In this document: piece after piece, positions 20,901 through 31,000 of the stretch
How positions within the stretch are numbered: the stretch's first letter is position 1
Layout: every line of letters begins with the position of its first letter
Assembly: GCA_030144725.1 (NCBI GenBank)
Contig: JASKMD010000021.1
Location: 248,001-312,000 of the forward strand
Length of the DNA stretch: 64,000 bases
Reading direction: 5' to 3'
DNA from: Haematococcus lacustris
Taxonomy: Eukaryota; Chlorophyta; Chlorophyceae; Chlamydomonadales; Haematococcaceae
Position numbers and translations under genes: made by a program
Notes under the pieces: generated by a model
What the model saw: only the letters and a program-made list of their open reading frames with translations
The model's database searches: none
Told to the model about the DNA's origin: nothing

Positions 20901-23900
20901 TTGCATTGCATAACAGCGTCATGTTTAAACTTCCATGACTTACATGCCAGCAAGTCACCTATGCCTTGCACACTCTACATACCAGTTGTGTAGATCTAAC
21001 GGCACCATCATTGACCTTGTTGATTTTATGCAGGGTGAAGAGCCACCTCAGAAGAAGGGCAAGGCGTGCACCATGGCATGGAGGGGGCCTCGCTTCAGGG
21101 CGGCTATCTGCAAGGTGTTCCAGCTTGGAGAGGAGGAGGAGTTCAAGGCTGAGGTCGAGGAGGAGGGCTATGCAGTGACGGTGGTTGGAAAAGACATCAT
21201 GCCAATTGCCAAGGAGCTCTGGGCCCTGTTGACGCTGGCCATGCACTACGCTCGCATCATCTTCAAGGAAAGCGCTCTCAACCCCGATGGCACGCTGCAG
21301 GTTGTACCGGGAGAGGTGAAGGGCACGACGGTGAGAACAACTGCTTCAAATGATAGCTAACCTGTCCGGTTGAGCTCAGATGCAGATTTAAGCCCTTCAG
21401 TTTAACCCTAACCCTAACCCTAACCCTAACCCACTCACGATAAATAAGGCCGACGCGAGGGCCTTTTTTGCATCGGATGGACATTCCGCTCCGATAGAAC
21501 GATAGATCGTTGAGTTTAAGGGGGACCTCGCTCTTGAATGAAGTCCTAACTCGCAGCGGTTGCGGAGATACAACGATCCGCGCGCGAGGTACCCCCCCCT
21601 TTTTGGGAATCTGTGCAGATGTTGGTTTAATGAGCATGTCATCTGTGCAGCTGCATGTCGATGCCATTACGAAAAGCGACATCTGTGCAGATGCCGGTTA
21701 TTAAATCTGTGCAGATGCTAATAAAGGCAACATCTGTGCAGATGCCGGTAATTAAATCTGTGCAGATGCATAAAAAAGCAACATCTGTGCAGATGTTGGT
21801 TATATTTGAAGGGCGACATCTGTGCAGATACTATTAAGGGCGACATCTGTGCAGATGCCGGTTATTAAATCTGTGCAGATGCTAATAAAGGCAACATCTG
21901 TGCAGATGCCGATAATTAAATCTGTGCAGATGCATAAAAAAGCAACATCTGTGCAGATGTTGGTTATAATTGAAGGGCGACATCTGTGCAGATACTATTA
22001 AGGGCGACATCTGTGCAGATGCCGGTTATTAAATCTGTGCATTTCCATATTCAGGTGTTGTGAAGTGATGGTGCATCGAGACATGTGCTTGCAAGTCCCG
22101 TAGCGAGGTGTTGCGGGATGTTTGGGTGTCAATGCATGTGTTTTGCGGGGGTGTTGCGGGGTGTTTGGGTGTCAATGCATGTGTTTTGCGGGGGTGTAGC
22201 GAGGTGTTGCGGGGTGTTTGGGTGTCAATGCATGTGTTTTGCGGGGGTGTAGCGAGGTGTTGCGGGGTGTTTGGTGGTCAATACATGTGTTTTGCGGGGA
22301 TGTTGCGGGATGTTTGGGTGTCAATACATGTGTTTTGCGGATGTAAGAGTCGATGAAATAGTCGACATCTGTGCAGATGAAGCCACGACATCTGCACAGC
22401 CAAGCCGCGAATGTAAAAGTCGACATCTGTGCAGATGCTATAGACAACATCTGCACAGCCAAGGCTCGAATGTAATAGTCGACATCTGTGCAGATGTCGT
22501 TGTCAGCAGCTGCACAGATGTTGGTCACGACATCTGCGCAGCCAAGCATTGAATGTAATAGTCAACATCTGTGCAGATGTCGTCGTCAGCATCTGCACAG
22601 ATGTTGGTTGCGGTATACGACATCTGTGCAGATGTCGACTTCTCGCAGCTGCACAGATGTTGACATCGCCTGCATCTGTGCAGATGTCGACTATCAGCAG
22701 CTGTGCAGATTAAGGATAACCGACATCTGTGCAGATTAAAAATCAAAGAAATTCGCGGTCCAACTACGTCGCAACGGATGCACGGAGTTACATAAGACTT
22801 GTACCGTTCGAACGGCCTTCTACTCTAGTTTTCATAGAGCTATGGTCGGTCCAATCGCGACCGGTCCTTGTTTATCATGAGTGCCCTAACCCTAACCCTA
22901 ACCTAACCCTAACCCTAACCCTATCCCTGGACCTATCCCTAACCCTAACCCTATCCCTAACCATAGCCATAGCCCTAACCCTAGCCCTAGCCCTAGCCCT
23001 AGCCCTAGCCCTAGCCCTAGCCCTAGCCCTAGCCCTAGCCTTAGCCCTAGCCCTAGCCCTAGCCCTAGCCCTAACCCTAACCCTATCCCTAACCCTACCC
23101 CTGTCCCTATCCCTGTCCCTGTCCCTGTCCCCATCCCTATCCCTAACTCTAGCCTTACAAGACCCAACTGAGTCCCCGAAACTTACATGACACATCATTG
23201 GCATGCGCACATACACCATCTTAGCAAGACACATGCTTATGGTGTGTTGCTTGCTTGCAGGAGGTGGTGACTGAGTTTGGGACAGGGCAGCGCAAACAGC
23301 TGCTCTTCACCAGCCCTCAGCATGATGGCAGCCTGGCTGACGAGGTGTCCATGGCGGGGATGCTGACCGAGGAAGCGGTGCAGACGTTCAAGAAACTGGA
23401 TGCCACCATCAAGGCACGCCACCTGGCTGCCAAGGTGTGGGCTCAGGCGTGCTTGAAGCGCCTCCAGGCCAGGGCTAACCAGCTGGTCAACTCCCCCCTC
23501 CGTGGTGGCACCATCCTGTGCAACGACCCGTACAAGATGCTGGTAGACAGCAAACCCAAAGTGGCTACCGGCTTGGTGCCAGCTCAGGCACTGCATGTGG
23601 ATGTGCGGCCTTCGTGGTCTGATGAGGAGGAGGCAAGACAAGCAGCCCTGTTCCCACCCCAACCCCCCTCGACAGACGCTCCCCAGCCAGATGCCCCCCC
23701 CTCAGCAGCATGCAGCAGCCTGGCAGCAGGTACAGGTGCAGGTCCCAGCCAGCCATCCCCCAAGCAGCAGCCATCCCCCAGGCGGCAGCAGTCCCCAAGC
23801 CGGCAGCAATCCCCCAACCGGCAGCTATCCCCTAAGCAGAAGCCGCCCCCCATCCAGTGGCGTTTCATTCCAGGGCGTGATGGCATGGTGCTCATCATGG

Positions 23901-24604
23901 CCATGCAGCGGGTCAGCATCCTCCTCATCCCCCGCAGCCACAAGTGGGTCCAGATAGTGGAGCATTTCTGGAACGGTCCGGGCAAGAGCCCTGAGTGCCA
24001 AGCTGCTCTCGAGGAGTACCTGCAGCAGAAGATGACAGCCCAGGAGGTGGTGCGTGTGACCTTGGAGCCAGGTCAGGTGTTGGGGATGCGTGGGTACACA
24101 ATCCATGCTGGTGATGAGGGCAGGGAGGGGACAGGGTCAGTGCGGGTGCACTTCTACGCCTCCACTGGCTTTGTGTCGGACACCACCTGCTACATAGCTG
24201 AGTTTGGCGACCTGTTTGACAGCCTGTGCCAGCCCACCACGGAGCCCCGGACAGGCAGCACCCCCAAGGTGCCGGCATGGCAGGGGGAAGCAGCAGGTGG
24301 CAAGCACGTGCCTAAGGTCCCATACAAGCCCCCAGCTCGTAAAGAAGAGGACGCCATGTGGGTAGAGGATTGGCTGAAAGTCCCACACTTCTCAGAGGCA
24401 GGTCTGAAGCAGTTGGAGCAGCAGTGGTATGAGGCAGCAGGCGTAAGCTGGCCACCAGCAAAGCCAGAAGAGCAGGAGGCTGAGCCTGGCAAGGGTGGCA
24501 AGTCCCAGCGAAAGCCAGTCGGTGGTGGTAGCAGGGGTGGTAGCAGGGGTGGGAGCAGGGGTGGTAGCAGGGGTGGGAGCAGTAAGAGAGGTCGAGAGGA
24601 TTGA
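17917..24604 (+). CDS. Accessory protein of family B element: coiled coil, SUMO-binding-like motif, cupin/2OG-dioxygenase-like C terminus; 15 exons, 1079 aa
   Basis: Exons: 17917-18213, 18275-18415, 18532-18657, 18750-18803, 18881-18991, 19114-19317, 19418-19462, 19547-19615, 19698-19847, 19935-19982, 20187-20285, 20518-20583, 20670-20858, 21034-21330, 23261-24604. All 14 introns are phase 0; the exon 1 start and donor are the least certain. Residues 99-330 are acidic/basic low complexity with a Lys/Glu/Gly-rich exon 6. Residues ~438-448 read LDLTIDDSDEE, like a SUMO-interacting motif. Exon 13 (471-533) is a coiled coil (KERIAKLEAML...). The last exon has IPRSHK (His859), TLEPGQVLGMRGYTIHAGDEG (His914) and Arg927, resembling the distal half of phytanoyl-CoA-type 2OG oxygenases, but no clear HxD, so activity is doubtful. 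It ends in RGG repeats, suggesting nucleic-acid binding. Likely nuclear; function unknown. Confidence 0.78.
21403..21431. repeat. Telomere-like CCCTAA tract, left remnant, accessory-gene intron 14
   Basis: Perfect CCCTAA repeats end at the insertion point of the non-autonomous element; the tract resumes at 22884. Part of the 1930-nt intron 21331-23260. Confidence 0.9.
21605..22040. repeat. CATCTGTGCAGATG subterminal repeats, left cluster
   Basis: Units of CATCTGTGCAGATG with spacers such as CCGGTTATTAAAT and CTAATAAAGGCAA, in a roughly 180-bp higher-order period that repeats more than once. Confidence 0.85.
22100..22345. repeat. Tandem repeat of ~45-53 bp (GTGTTTGGGTGTCAATGCAT..)
   Basis: Five or so copies containing GGGTGTTTGGGTGTCAATG, CATGTGTTTTGCGGGGGTGT and AGCGAGGTGTTGC, in the centre of the non-autonomous element. 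Confidence 0.8.
22360..22740. repeat. CATCTGTGCAGATG subterminal repeats, right cluster
   Basis: Closely matches the right subterminal array of the autonomous family A element (compare 7200-7400), including CAGCCAAGC..CGAATGTAA spacers. Confidence 0.85.
22884..23155. repeat. Telomere-like CCCTAA/CCCTAG/CCCTAT tract, right part, intron 14
   Basis: About 270 bp of hexamer variants continuing the tract interrupted at 21431. Same composition as the tract in intron 5 of the family A transposase. Confidence 0.9.
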
Positions 24605-24697
24605 CATGGACTACATGTGATACTTCACGACCATGATTGCAATGGTTGGGTTGCACAGAGTATGCAAGTGTTAGGGATACACAAAGGTGACATGTCA

Positions 24698-24702
24698 TGT
24701 AA
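24698..24702 (+). terminator. TGTAA polyadenylation-type signal of accessory gene
   Basis: TGTAA about 94 bases after the stop at 24602-24604, at the edge of the subterminal array. Confidence 0.4.
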
Positions 24703-25107
24703 GGTCCCTGCGCTCGTCCCTGCACTTGCCTCTGCACTCATCCCTGCGCTCATCCCTGCACTCGTCCCTGCGCCCGTCATCCCTGCACTCGTCCCTGCGC
24801 TCACCCCTGCGCTCATCCCTGCACTCATCCCTGCGCCCGTCATCCCTGCACTCGTCCCTGCGTTCATCCCTGCGCCCATCCCTGCACTCGTCCCTGCGCC
24901 CGTCATCCCTGCATCCATCCCTGCACTCGTCCCTGCGTTCGTCCCTGCGCCCCCAGGTTGTCCCTGCGTTCGTCCCTGCACCCCCCCCTCCATCCCTGCG
25001 TTCGTCCCTGCGCCCCCAAGTCGTCCCTGCGTTCGTCCCTGCACCCCCCCCTCCATCCCTGCGTTTGTCCCTGCGCCCCCCCCCCCATCCCTGCATCCGT
25101 CCCTGCG
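24703..25107 (-). repeat. Right subterminal minisatellite of family B
   Basis: TCCCTGCGCTCG / TCCCTGCACTCG units, the inverted counterpart of 11319-12512 but about one third as long. Confidence 0.85.
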
Positions 25108-25270
25108 TAAACGCCACGGGCCGCCCAGCATCCGCCTTTGATTTTTTTGACCTGATTCTTTTTGGGATGGATTCCTTACATTACAAGCTACCAACTGGCC
25201 GAATTTTAGCCCATTTGGACAAGGTCGGCAAAAGCGCAGGGAGAAACGCAGGGCCTAAATTGTAGGAGTG
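25108..25270 (-). repeat. Right terminal inverted repeat of family B element
   Basis: Reads CACTCCTACAATTTAGG inward from 25270 and is complementary to 11155-11318 with several mismatches. Confidence 0.92.
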
Positions 25271-26603
25271 GAAGACCCTTGAGCAGGTGACGCGCTGGTT
25301 CACATGGCCCGGTGTGTCGGAGAATGTGAAGAGCTATGTGCGCAGCTGCCACTCGTGCCAAGTGAACAAGTCAAGTGCCAAGAAGCCTGCTGGCCTGCTG
25401 CAGCCGCTGCCCATACCTGAGAGACCTCGGGACAGCGTATCAATGGACCTCATAGTGAAGCTACCTGCAAGTGGGCCCAACAAATATGACTCAATATTAG
25501 TGTTTGTGGACAGACTAACAAAGATGGTACACCTAGTGAAGACCTGGGAGAGCATGACTGCCACACAGTATGCAAAGCTGTTCCTTGAGCATGTGTTCCG
25601 GCTGCATGGGATGCCGAGGAGTGTGGTCAGTGACAGAGGGCCCCAGCTCCACAACAAGTTCGGGGCTGAGGTGACCAAGCTGCTCCAGGTCCAGGTGAAC
25701 CTATCCAGCGCCTACCACCCTGAGACAGATGGCCAAACAGAGCGTGTTAACCGGGTGATCGAAGAAATGCTAAGGCACTTCATCAGGCCTGACCAGCGGG
25801 ACTGGGCGGAGTACTTACCTCTGGTAGAGTTCGCCATCAACGCCTGGCAGGAGTTGGTCCGCAGTACGCCCTTGTACCTGAATTATGGCTATCACCCGCG
25901 GCTGGCTGAGCTGCTCGACCTGCCGCAGAAGGTGCCGCAGGCGCATGAATTTGTGAAGGGCATGAAGACAGCGGTTGAGCAGGCGAGGCAGTGCCTAGCG
26001 CGGGCGCAGAAGCGCATGAAGTCATATCAGGATAAGAAACGGCGTGAAGCACTTTACCTGCCTGGTGACATGGTGCTGCTGAGCACACAGAACATGAGGG
26101 GTAAGGCTAATCAGCCTGGAGTCCGTAAGCTAAAGCCTCGCTATGTGGGCTCGTTCAGTGTGCAGTACATGGTAGGCAAGGCAGCTGTGAAGCTGTGGCT
26201 GCCAGATGAGTGGTCTCGACTCCACAACGTGTTTCTTGTGTCCTTGGTGAAGCCCTATCGCACGGATGCTTCAGGGGCAGTGCCTGGGCTGGCTGGACCA
26301 CCTCCTGTGCAGTGGCTAGATGGAGAGCCCCAATACACAGTAGATAAGGTGGTGGGCCACAGGCTGGAGCCCAACAAAGGCAAGCGCAAGGGCAAGTGCA
26401 AGAAGAGAAGGCTTGAGTTCCTGGTCAAGTGGCAAGGACACGGTGACGAGCATAACACATGGGAGTTGAGCACTCAGCTGGTGGGCTGCCAAGAGCTGTT
26501 GGCCAGGTACCTGACAGAGCACAACCTGAGTGCCGAGGCTGAGGAGGCGGCTGATGGCGAGGCTGAAGCTAAGGATGATGTTGAAGCTGAGGCCCAGGCC
26601 TGA
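25271..26603 (+). pseudogene. Gypsy B chromovirus pol, right part: integrase and chromodomain
   Basis: Continuation of 9305-11154 after the family B insertion. The integrase zinc-binding tail (CHSCQVNK) is followed by the core with Asp in SVSMDLIVKLP, Asp in SVVSDRGPQL and Glu in RVNRVIEEML. A C-terminal chromodomain (YTVDKVVGHR ... LEFLVKWQGHGDEHNTWE) marks the chromovirus branch of Ty3/Gypsy. This part is a single open frame of 438 residues ending in an acidic tail, so it is better preserved than the RT part. It is about as diverged from Gypsy A as a separate family or old subfamily. Confidence 0.9.
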
Positions 26604-26713
26604 TGGTAGAGGCATGAAAGGAACTCAGACACCTAGCGCTAGTGTGGGCGCGAGTGACGGCACAATGTGCCTGAGCGGGGCAACACCACGGTGGTCAGCT
26701 GAGTGCAGCTGAG

Positions 26714-26728
26714 CCAGGTGGGGGGGAA
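26714..26728 (+). other. Polypurine tract of Gypsy B
   Basis: AGGTGGGGGGGAA directly before the 3' LTR start TGTTACG. Confidence 0.7.
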
Positions 26729-26908
26729 TGTTACGTGACCATGCTGAGTAAGATTGCATGCGGACAGAATATCTGAAAGGTCTCAAAGTCCCCTATGAGA
26801 AATGTGTGAGTGGTGAGGTGTTCTGAGGCTGGGTCCGATTCCCAGGTAGATGGACTACGCCCTGATCTACGATGGATACCTCAGAACACTATAGCCGCTA
26901 ACGCAACA
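26729..26908 (+). repeat. 3' LTR of Gypsy B
   Basis: About 180 bp starting TGTTACG and ending CGCAACA; LINE sequence resumes directly after it. The inner part (TTCTGAGGCTGGGT, TACGCCCT) is similar to the Gypsy A LTR. The 5' LTR is not in the window. Confidence 0.75.
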
Positions 26909-28068
26909 CCACCCAGGCGTCCCCATGCTGCGAGTCCTGCGGGACGCCCACTCTGTCCACTGAGGCGAGGATGCAGTTGACGTCGCCCCCCATGAGGAGG
27001 AGGCGGCGGTCGGCGGCTGGCGGGAGGCACTCTGCGTAGAACGCTGGCCGCTCTGCCTGCTGCGCCGTGGCGTACACGCACACAAGGGACACCGGTCTGC
27101 ATGCGTGCTCCCCGTCTACCCGCAGCACCCGCCCCTGGGTCCCCTCTGCCTGCAGCTGCATCTGGGTGCACCCCTGGAGGATGGTGGAGGGCTTGAGCAA
27201 AACCAGACAGCCTTGGGAGCTGCCGGTGCCAGGGGTGTAAAACCACTGCCCCCGCCAGGCCGGCTTGGCCCCGAGTGGGCTTCTGCCCACTGCCACACGC
27301 TCTCCGCCCTATGGCACTCTTGGAGGAACACCACTTGCGCCGGGCTGTCAGCGGCCCAGTCAAGCAGGGCCTGCAGTTTGTGCGGCTGGGCAAGGCCCTG
27401 CACGTTAAGGGTGACTGCCATGAACCTGGCGGCCACACCTGGGCGCTGCATGGCTAGTCCTGGCTCACCCCCGCGCGGGCTACGCGTGTGTAGAGGAGGG
27501 TGGGTGGGCTGGGAAGGGGAAGCGGACCTGGCAAAGGAGGAGGGCAGGGGGGAGGGGCCGGGGTGGCCTCAATGCACGCCACCTTGGCCCCAGAAACGGC
27601 GCCGGCGGACCCGAGGCTCGCGTGAATAGATGGCCAGAGGGGGCCGCAGGGGCAGAGGACCGAGCTTCTCAACCTCCTCCCCCGCCTGCCCTGCCTACTC
27701 CGGCTGCTGCCGCTTAGGCACCCTCGGCCTCCCCTCCCGGGGCCCTGCTGACTCAGGAGGCCTCCAGAGTGCTGGCCAGGCTGGCAGAGGGGTTAAGCAG
27801 CCCGTAGCAACGCACGTGTGGGGTCCCACGGCCACGATGGGCAGCACGCTGCTTGCCGGCTTGCCTCGGCCTGTGCTGAGCCTCTTGCTAAAGCCCTGCC
27901 CGCCGTGCCTCCCACTCATCAGAGCTGGAACAGGAAGAGGGAACGCCTAACCGGCGCCGGCGAGGCCTCCCTAGGGCTTGTTGGGCAGCTGGCTGAGCGC
28001 TGCCTCCCCTCGGCATACCCAGTTTAGCGGGCCCAACCCGCACTGTGCCGCACCGGCTGCCCAGCCCG
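26909..28068 (-). mobile_element. LINE unit, 5' part (subtype I), cut by Gypsy B
   Basis: Contains the 5' region and the start of the endonuclease domain on - (VTLNVQGLAQPHKLQALLDW, VVFLQECHR; GGDVNCIL near 26980) up to the Gypsy B LTR. The rest of this unit is not visible. Its 5' end at 28068 abuts the poly(A) tail (T-run on +) of the next unit. Confidence 0.85.
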
Positions 28069-31000
28069 TTTTTTTTTGTTTTAGAGAGAAGAGAGCATTA
28101 CAAGAGAGAGAGAGAGACTAATGAAAAGAAGAATAGAGAAGACTACAACAAACAAGGTTCTCCCATACACGATCCCCAAGCACCCCACCCAAACACAGCG
28201 GTCCACACACCTTAAGCAAAGGTCTACACAACCCAAGCACCCCCCTCCCTTGGACAACGTCAAGACACTCCCCCACACCAACGCCCTCCACCCTAGCTCT
28301 TCTCACCTTCCCAGACTCTCCTCACAAACCTACTCACACAAGCCTAAGCCCAGCCCCTCGACCTGGAGCCTTGAACCCTACCCCCAACGCTCAAACCAAG
28401 ACCACCTAAGCCCCCGGTCCCCTCACACCCAGACAAACCCCCGAGGCCTAGCCCACCCCACCCAAAGAACGCACGAAGCCCCCAGCAGCAACCCTGCAGC
28501 TCAGGCTGGCTCGACGGGGAAGGGGACGGGCCACTGCAAGGAGAGGCAAACAAACAGCTCTCCCCCCCCCTTGCGCCCTGCCCTCCCCATGCCTAGGCCT
28601 TCCTGCTGCCCTCTCCTCCTCCACTCCTCCTGCCCCAACCCTCCCCTCTGCCCCCTCCTGCCCTCCCCTCCGCTCCCTCCTAGGCTGCTTGGCAAACCAG
28701 CCCCCCGACGCATCGGGCCACAGCTGGTCGAAGTGGGCAGCGTCCAGCTCCGGTTCCTTGCCCTTGAACCAGGTGGAGGGCACAGCGCCGCAGAGGCCCA
28801 CCCGGATGTCCCTCCCCACCCGATGCCAGGCACGCTTGACGGCCGTGGTGAGGGTGGAGATGACTTCCTCCACGACCCGCCTCGCCACCTGCTGTGGGTG
28901 CAGGGCTGTAGCGGCTCCTGAGCTGCGGAGGCGCCACACTGCGCCCACATAGGCCACGCGCAGCCGCAGCCACAACAGGCTGTCAGGGGGCTGGAAGGGG
29001 GGGGCCACGCCGCGGGTGGGGCGCCCGCTAAAGAGCAGCATGGCGTTGCCCGAGGGGGGGCGGGTGCCTGTGAGGCGGCCGTACACGTCCAGCACCCACT
29101 CCCAGGCTGGGACCACGGCGGGGCAGGTCAGGAAGGCGTGGGTTAGAGTCTCCAGGTGCCCCGGCTGGCAGAAGCGGCAGGTGGACGAGCCCGGGGCAGC
29201 CGTACCCTTGAGGATGGCCCCACAAGTGTGGCCCCACAAGGCCTCCACCATGAGGCTGGCGTAAAGCACCCGCAAGGCCACGAAGACATGCTCCCGGCGA
29301 AGGGTGGGGTCTAGCAGCTCCTTTCACACATCAACACACGGCTGACCGGCCTGAACACCTGCAGCCAGCTGGTCCACGGTGTCGGCCCGGGGGGCGGGCG
29401 GAGCAACTGGCCGCCTGCCCCGACGCCGCTGCTGGCCCTCCAGCTGCCGCGCAGCCTGCTGGGCCGCCCTCATCTGCGGCGAGGGTCGCTGGTGCGCCCT
29501 GGCGGAGTGTCATGCCAGCGAGGCGGTTGGCTGCCCTGCACCTCCTCGGGGAGCCGCTCCTCCACATCCCTGCCCTGCTGCTCCCGCTCCATCGCTGCCC
29601 CCTGGTCTGCCACCTGCCGCGCTTGCCTCCCACTTGAACTCCAGCTCCCTCAGGGCTCCCTCAGGGCTCCTGGCTCCTCCTTGCTCCTGCCCCTGAGCCT
29701 GCTCCTGCGCCTCGTGACGCTGGGAGGGTAGAGGGCGGAGGTGGGTGGCTCGGCCCTCCGGGGTCAGCCTGTAGCTGGGCTTGGTGAGCCGGGCCACCGC
29801 TGCTAGCTCTCAGGCCGTCCCTCCTCCGCTTAGAAAGCCCCTAAGGGCCCCTGCCCTGTGGAGTCTAGGGGGTAGAGGCGGCCGTTGGTGCCCACCCAGT
29901 GGGAGGGCTGGAGCATGGGGGTGCGCCGCATCACAAACCCCACCCCTGGCCCAACCCTCAGGCACTCCCACTCCGGCTGTGGAGGCTGCAGGCGGTTCAC
30001 CATTCCCTGCCAGGGATCGGGGAGGCAAGCCCTGACCAGGTCCGCAGCCCCACGGGCCTCCCCCTCCAGCTGTGGGCTCAAGAGGGCCTCCCTCAGGTGG
30101 CGGACGTGGGTCCAACCCTGCTCAGCTGCTGCCTCCCTAGCTGTTGGGTTCATGCGGACTTGCGCGTTGTACCACAGCGGCTCCGCCAGCACCGAGAAGA
30201 AGGACTGGCTAGCGGGGGGCACCGCACGGAACAGCTTGAGCTCAGCCAGGGCCGCCACGTGAGCTTGCAGCCGCGGGCTGATGCCTCGCGTAGGGGGGGC
30301 GGTGTGGTCGGTGATGACCCACGTGCTGAGGCCGTGGGAGGGGTCTGCCAGCAGGCTGTGGGTCAGAGGCTGCCAGGGACGAATCCGGGGCGACCAGAGC
30401 TGGGCCAGCATCTTAGCCAGCATGGCCGTGGTGGTGACCCCCAGGTCGGGAAGCCCCACCCCTCCCTCCCCCTGGGGCAGGTCTGAGGCTGCCACAAAGC
30501 GGTTGACGGCCAAGGCCATGGCTTGCGCCAGAGGAGCGGAGGGTTGCACGAAGGCCGTCTGGTAGATGGACTTGGAGGCCAGGCACTGTTGGGCCACCTG
30601 CACCCGCCCCAGGAGGCTGAGGCCTTGGGGCCGCCAAGGGAGGGAGGCTGCCATCATGGCCGCCGCCGCCCCACCAAAGGCTGCCTCGCTGGTGGCAGCG
30701 TAGGAGGCCGCCCCAAGAGGCGCCGCCAGGTGGCGCACTGGCACCCCCGCTCGGACAGCTGGGATGACCACTTCCGGCTCCTGCTCCCCACCCTGCTCCC
30801 GCCCGCCCTGCTGCTGTCCTTGCCCGCCACCTTCCCCCAGCCCACCCCCCAGCCCCTGCTCGCCCACCTGCCCTTGCCCGCCCCCTTCCCCCCCTTCCCC
30901 CCCCCTACCTCCCCTCCCTGCCCCCTCGGGTCCCGAGCCCCCCTGGTTACCCAGCCCGGGCTCCGGCTGGGCGCACGGCAGGGCAGAGCTCTTGCTCACA

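Larger units (their letters stand above)
21432..22883. mobile_element. Non-autonomous family A element (1.45 kb) inserted in the telomere-like tract
   Basis: The left end is CACTCACGATAAATAAGG and the right end on - is CACTCATGATAAACAAGG. The target duplication is CC (21430-21431 and 22884-22885), and excision re-forms continuous CCCTAA repeats. The interior is only repeats: CATCTGTGCAGATG units at 21605-22040 and 22360-22740, flanking a different tandem repeat. There is no coding capacity. The right ~140 bp matches the autonomous family A right end (7396-7542). It lies wholly within intron 14 of the accessory gene, so splicing would remove it. Confidence 0.9.
11155..25270. mobile_element. 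CACTA/EnSpm-like DNA transposon, family B, complete 14.1-kb autonomous copy
   Basis: Both ends read CACTCCTACAATTTAGG inward, followed by about 165 bp of matching terminal sequence and inverted GCAGGGACGAG minisatellites. The bases GA at 11153-11154 are repeated at 25271-25272 as a 2-bp target duplication. Removing the element plus one GA joins the Gypsy B integrase frame (GHLGMT to KTLEQVTRWF), which matches the uninterrupted relative at 41597-41640. It carries a divergent transposase/accessory gene pair. The element entered Gypsy B after that retrotransposon had inserted. Confidence 0.93.

Noticed and set aside
22729..23234. Leu-Ala, Arg-Ala and Gly-Leu repeat proteins on both strands
   Set aside because: Same telomere-like repeat artefact in intron 14.
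1..25270. KDZ (Kyakuja/Dileera/Zisupton) transposase as the family of the two transposases
   Set aside because: The ADLPAR...GHS..C..C block and the D-F/W..N..SVGV block fit the Tnp2/CACTA plan better, and the ends start CACT. Not fully excluded without a profile search.
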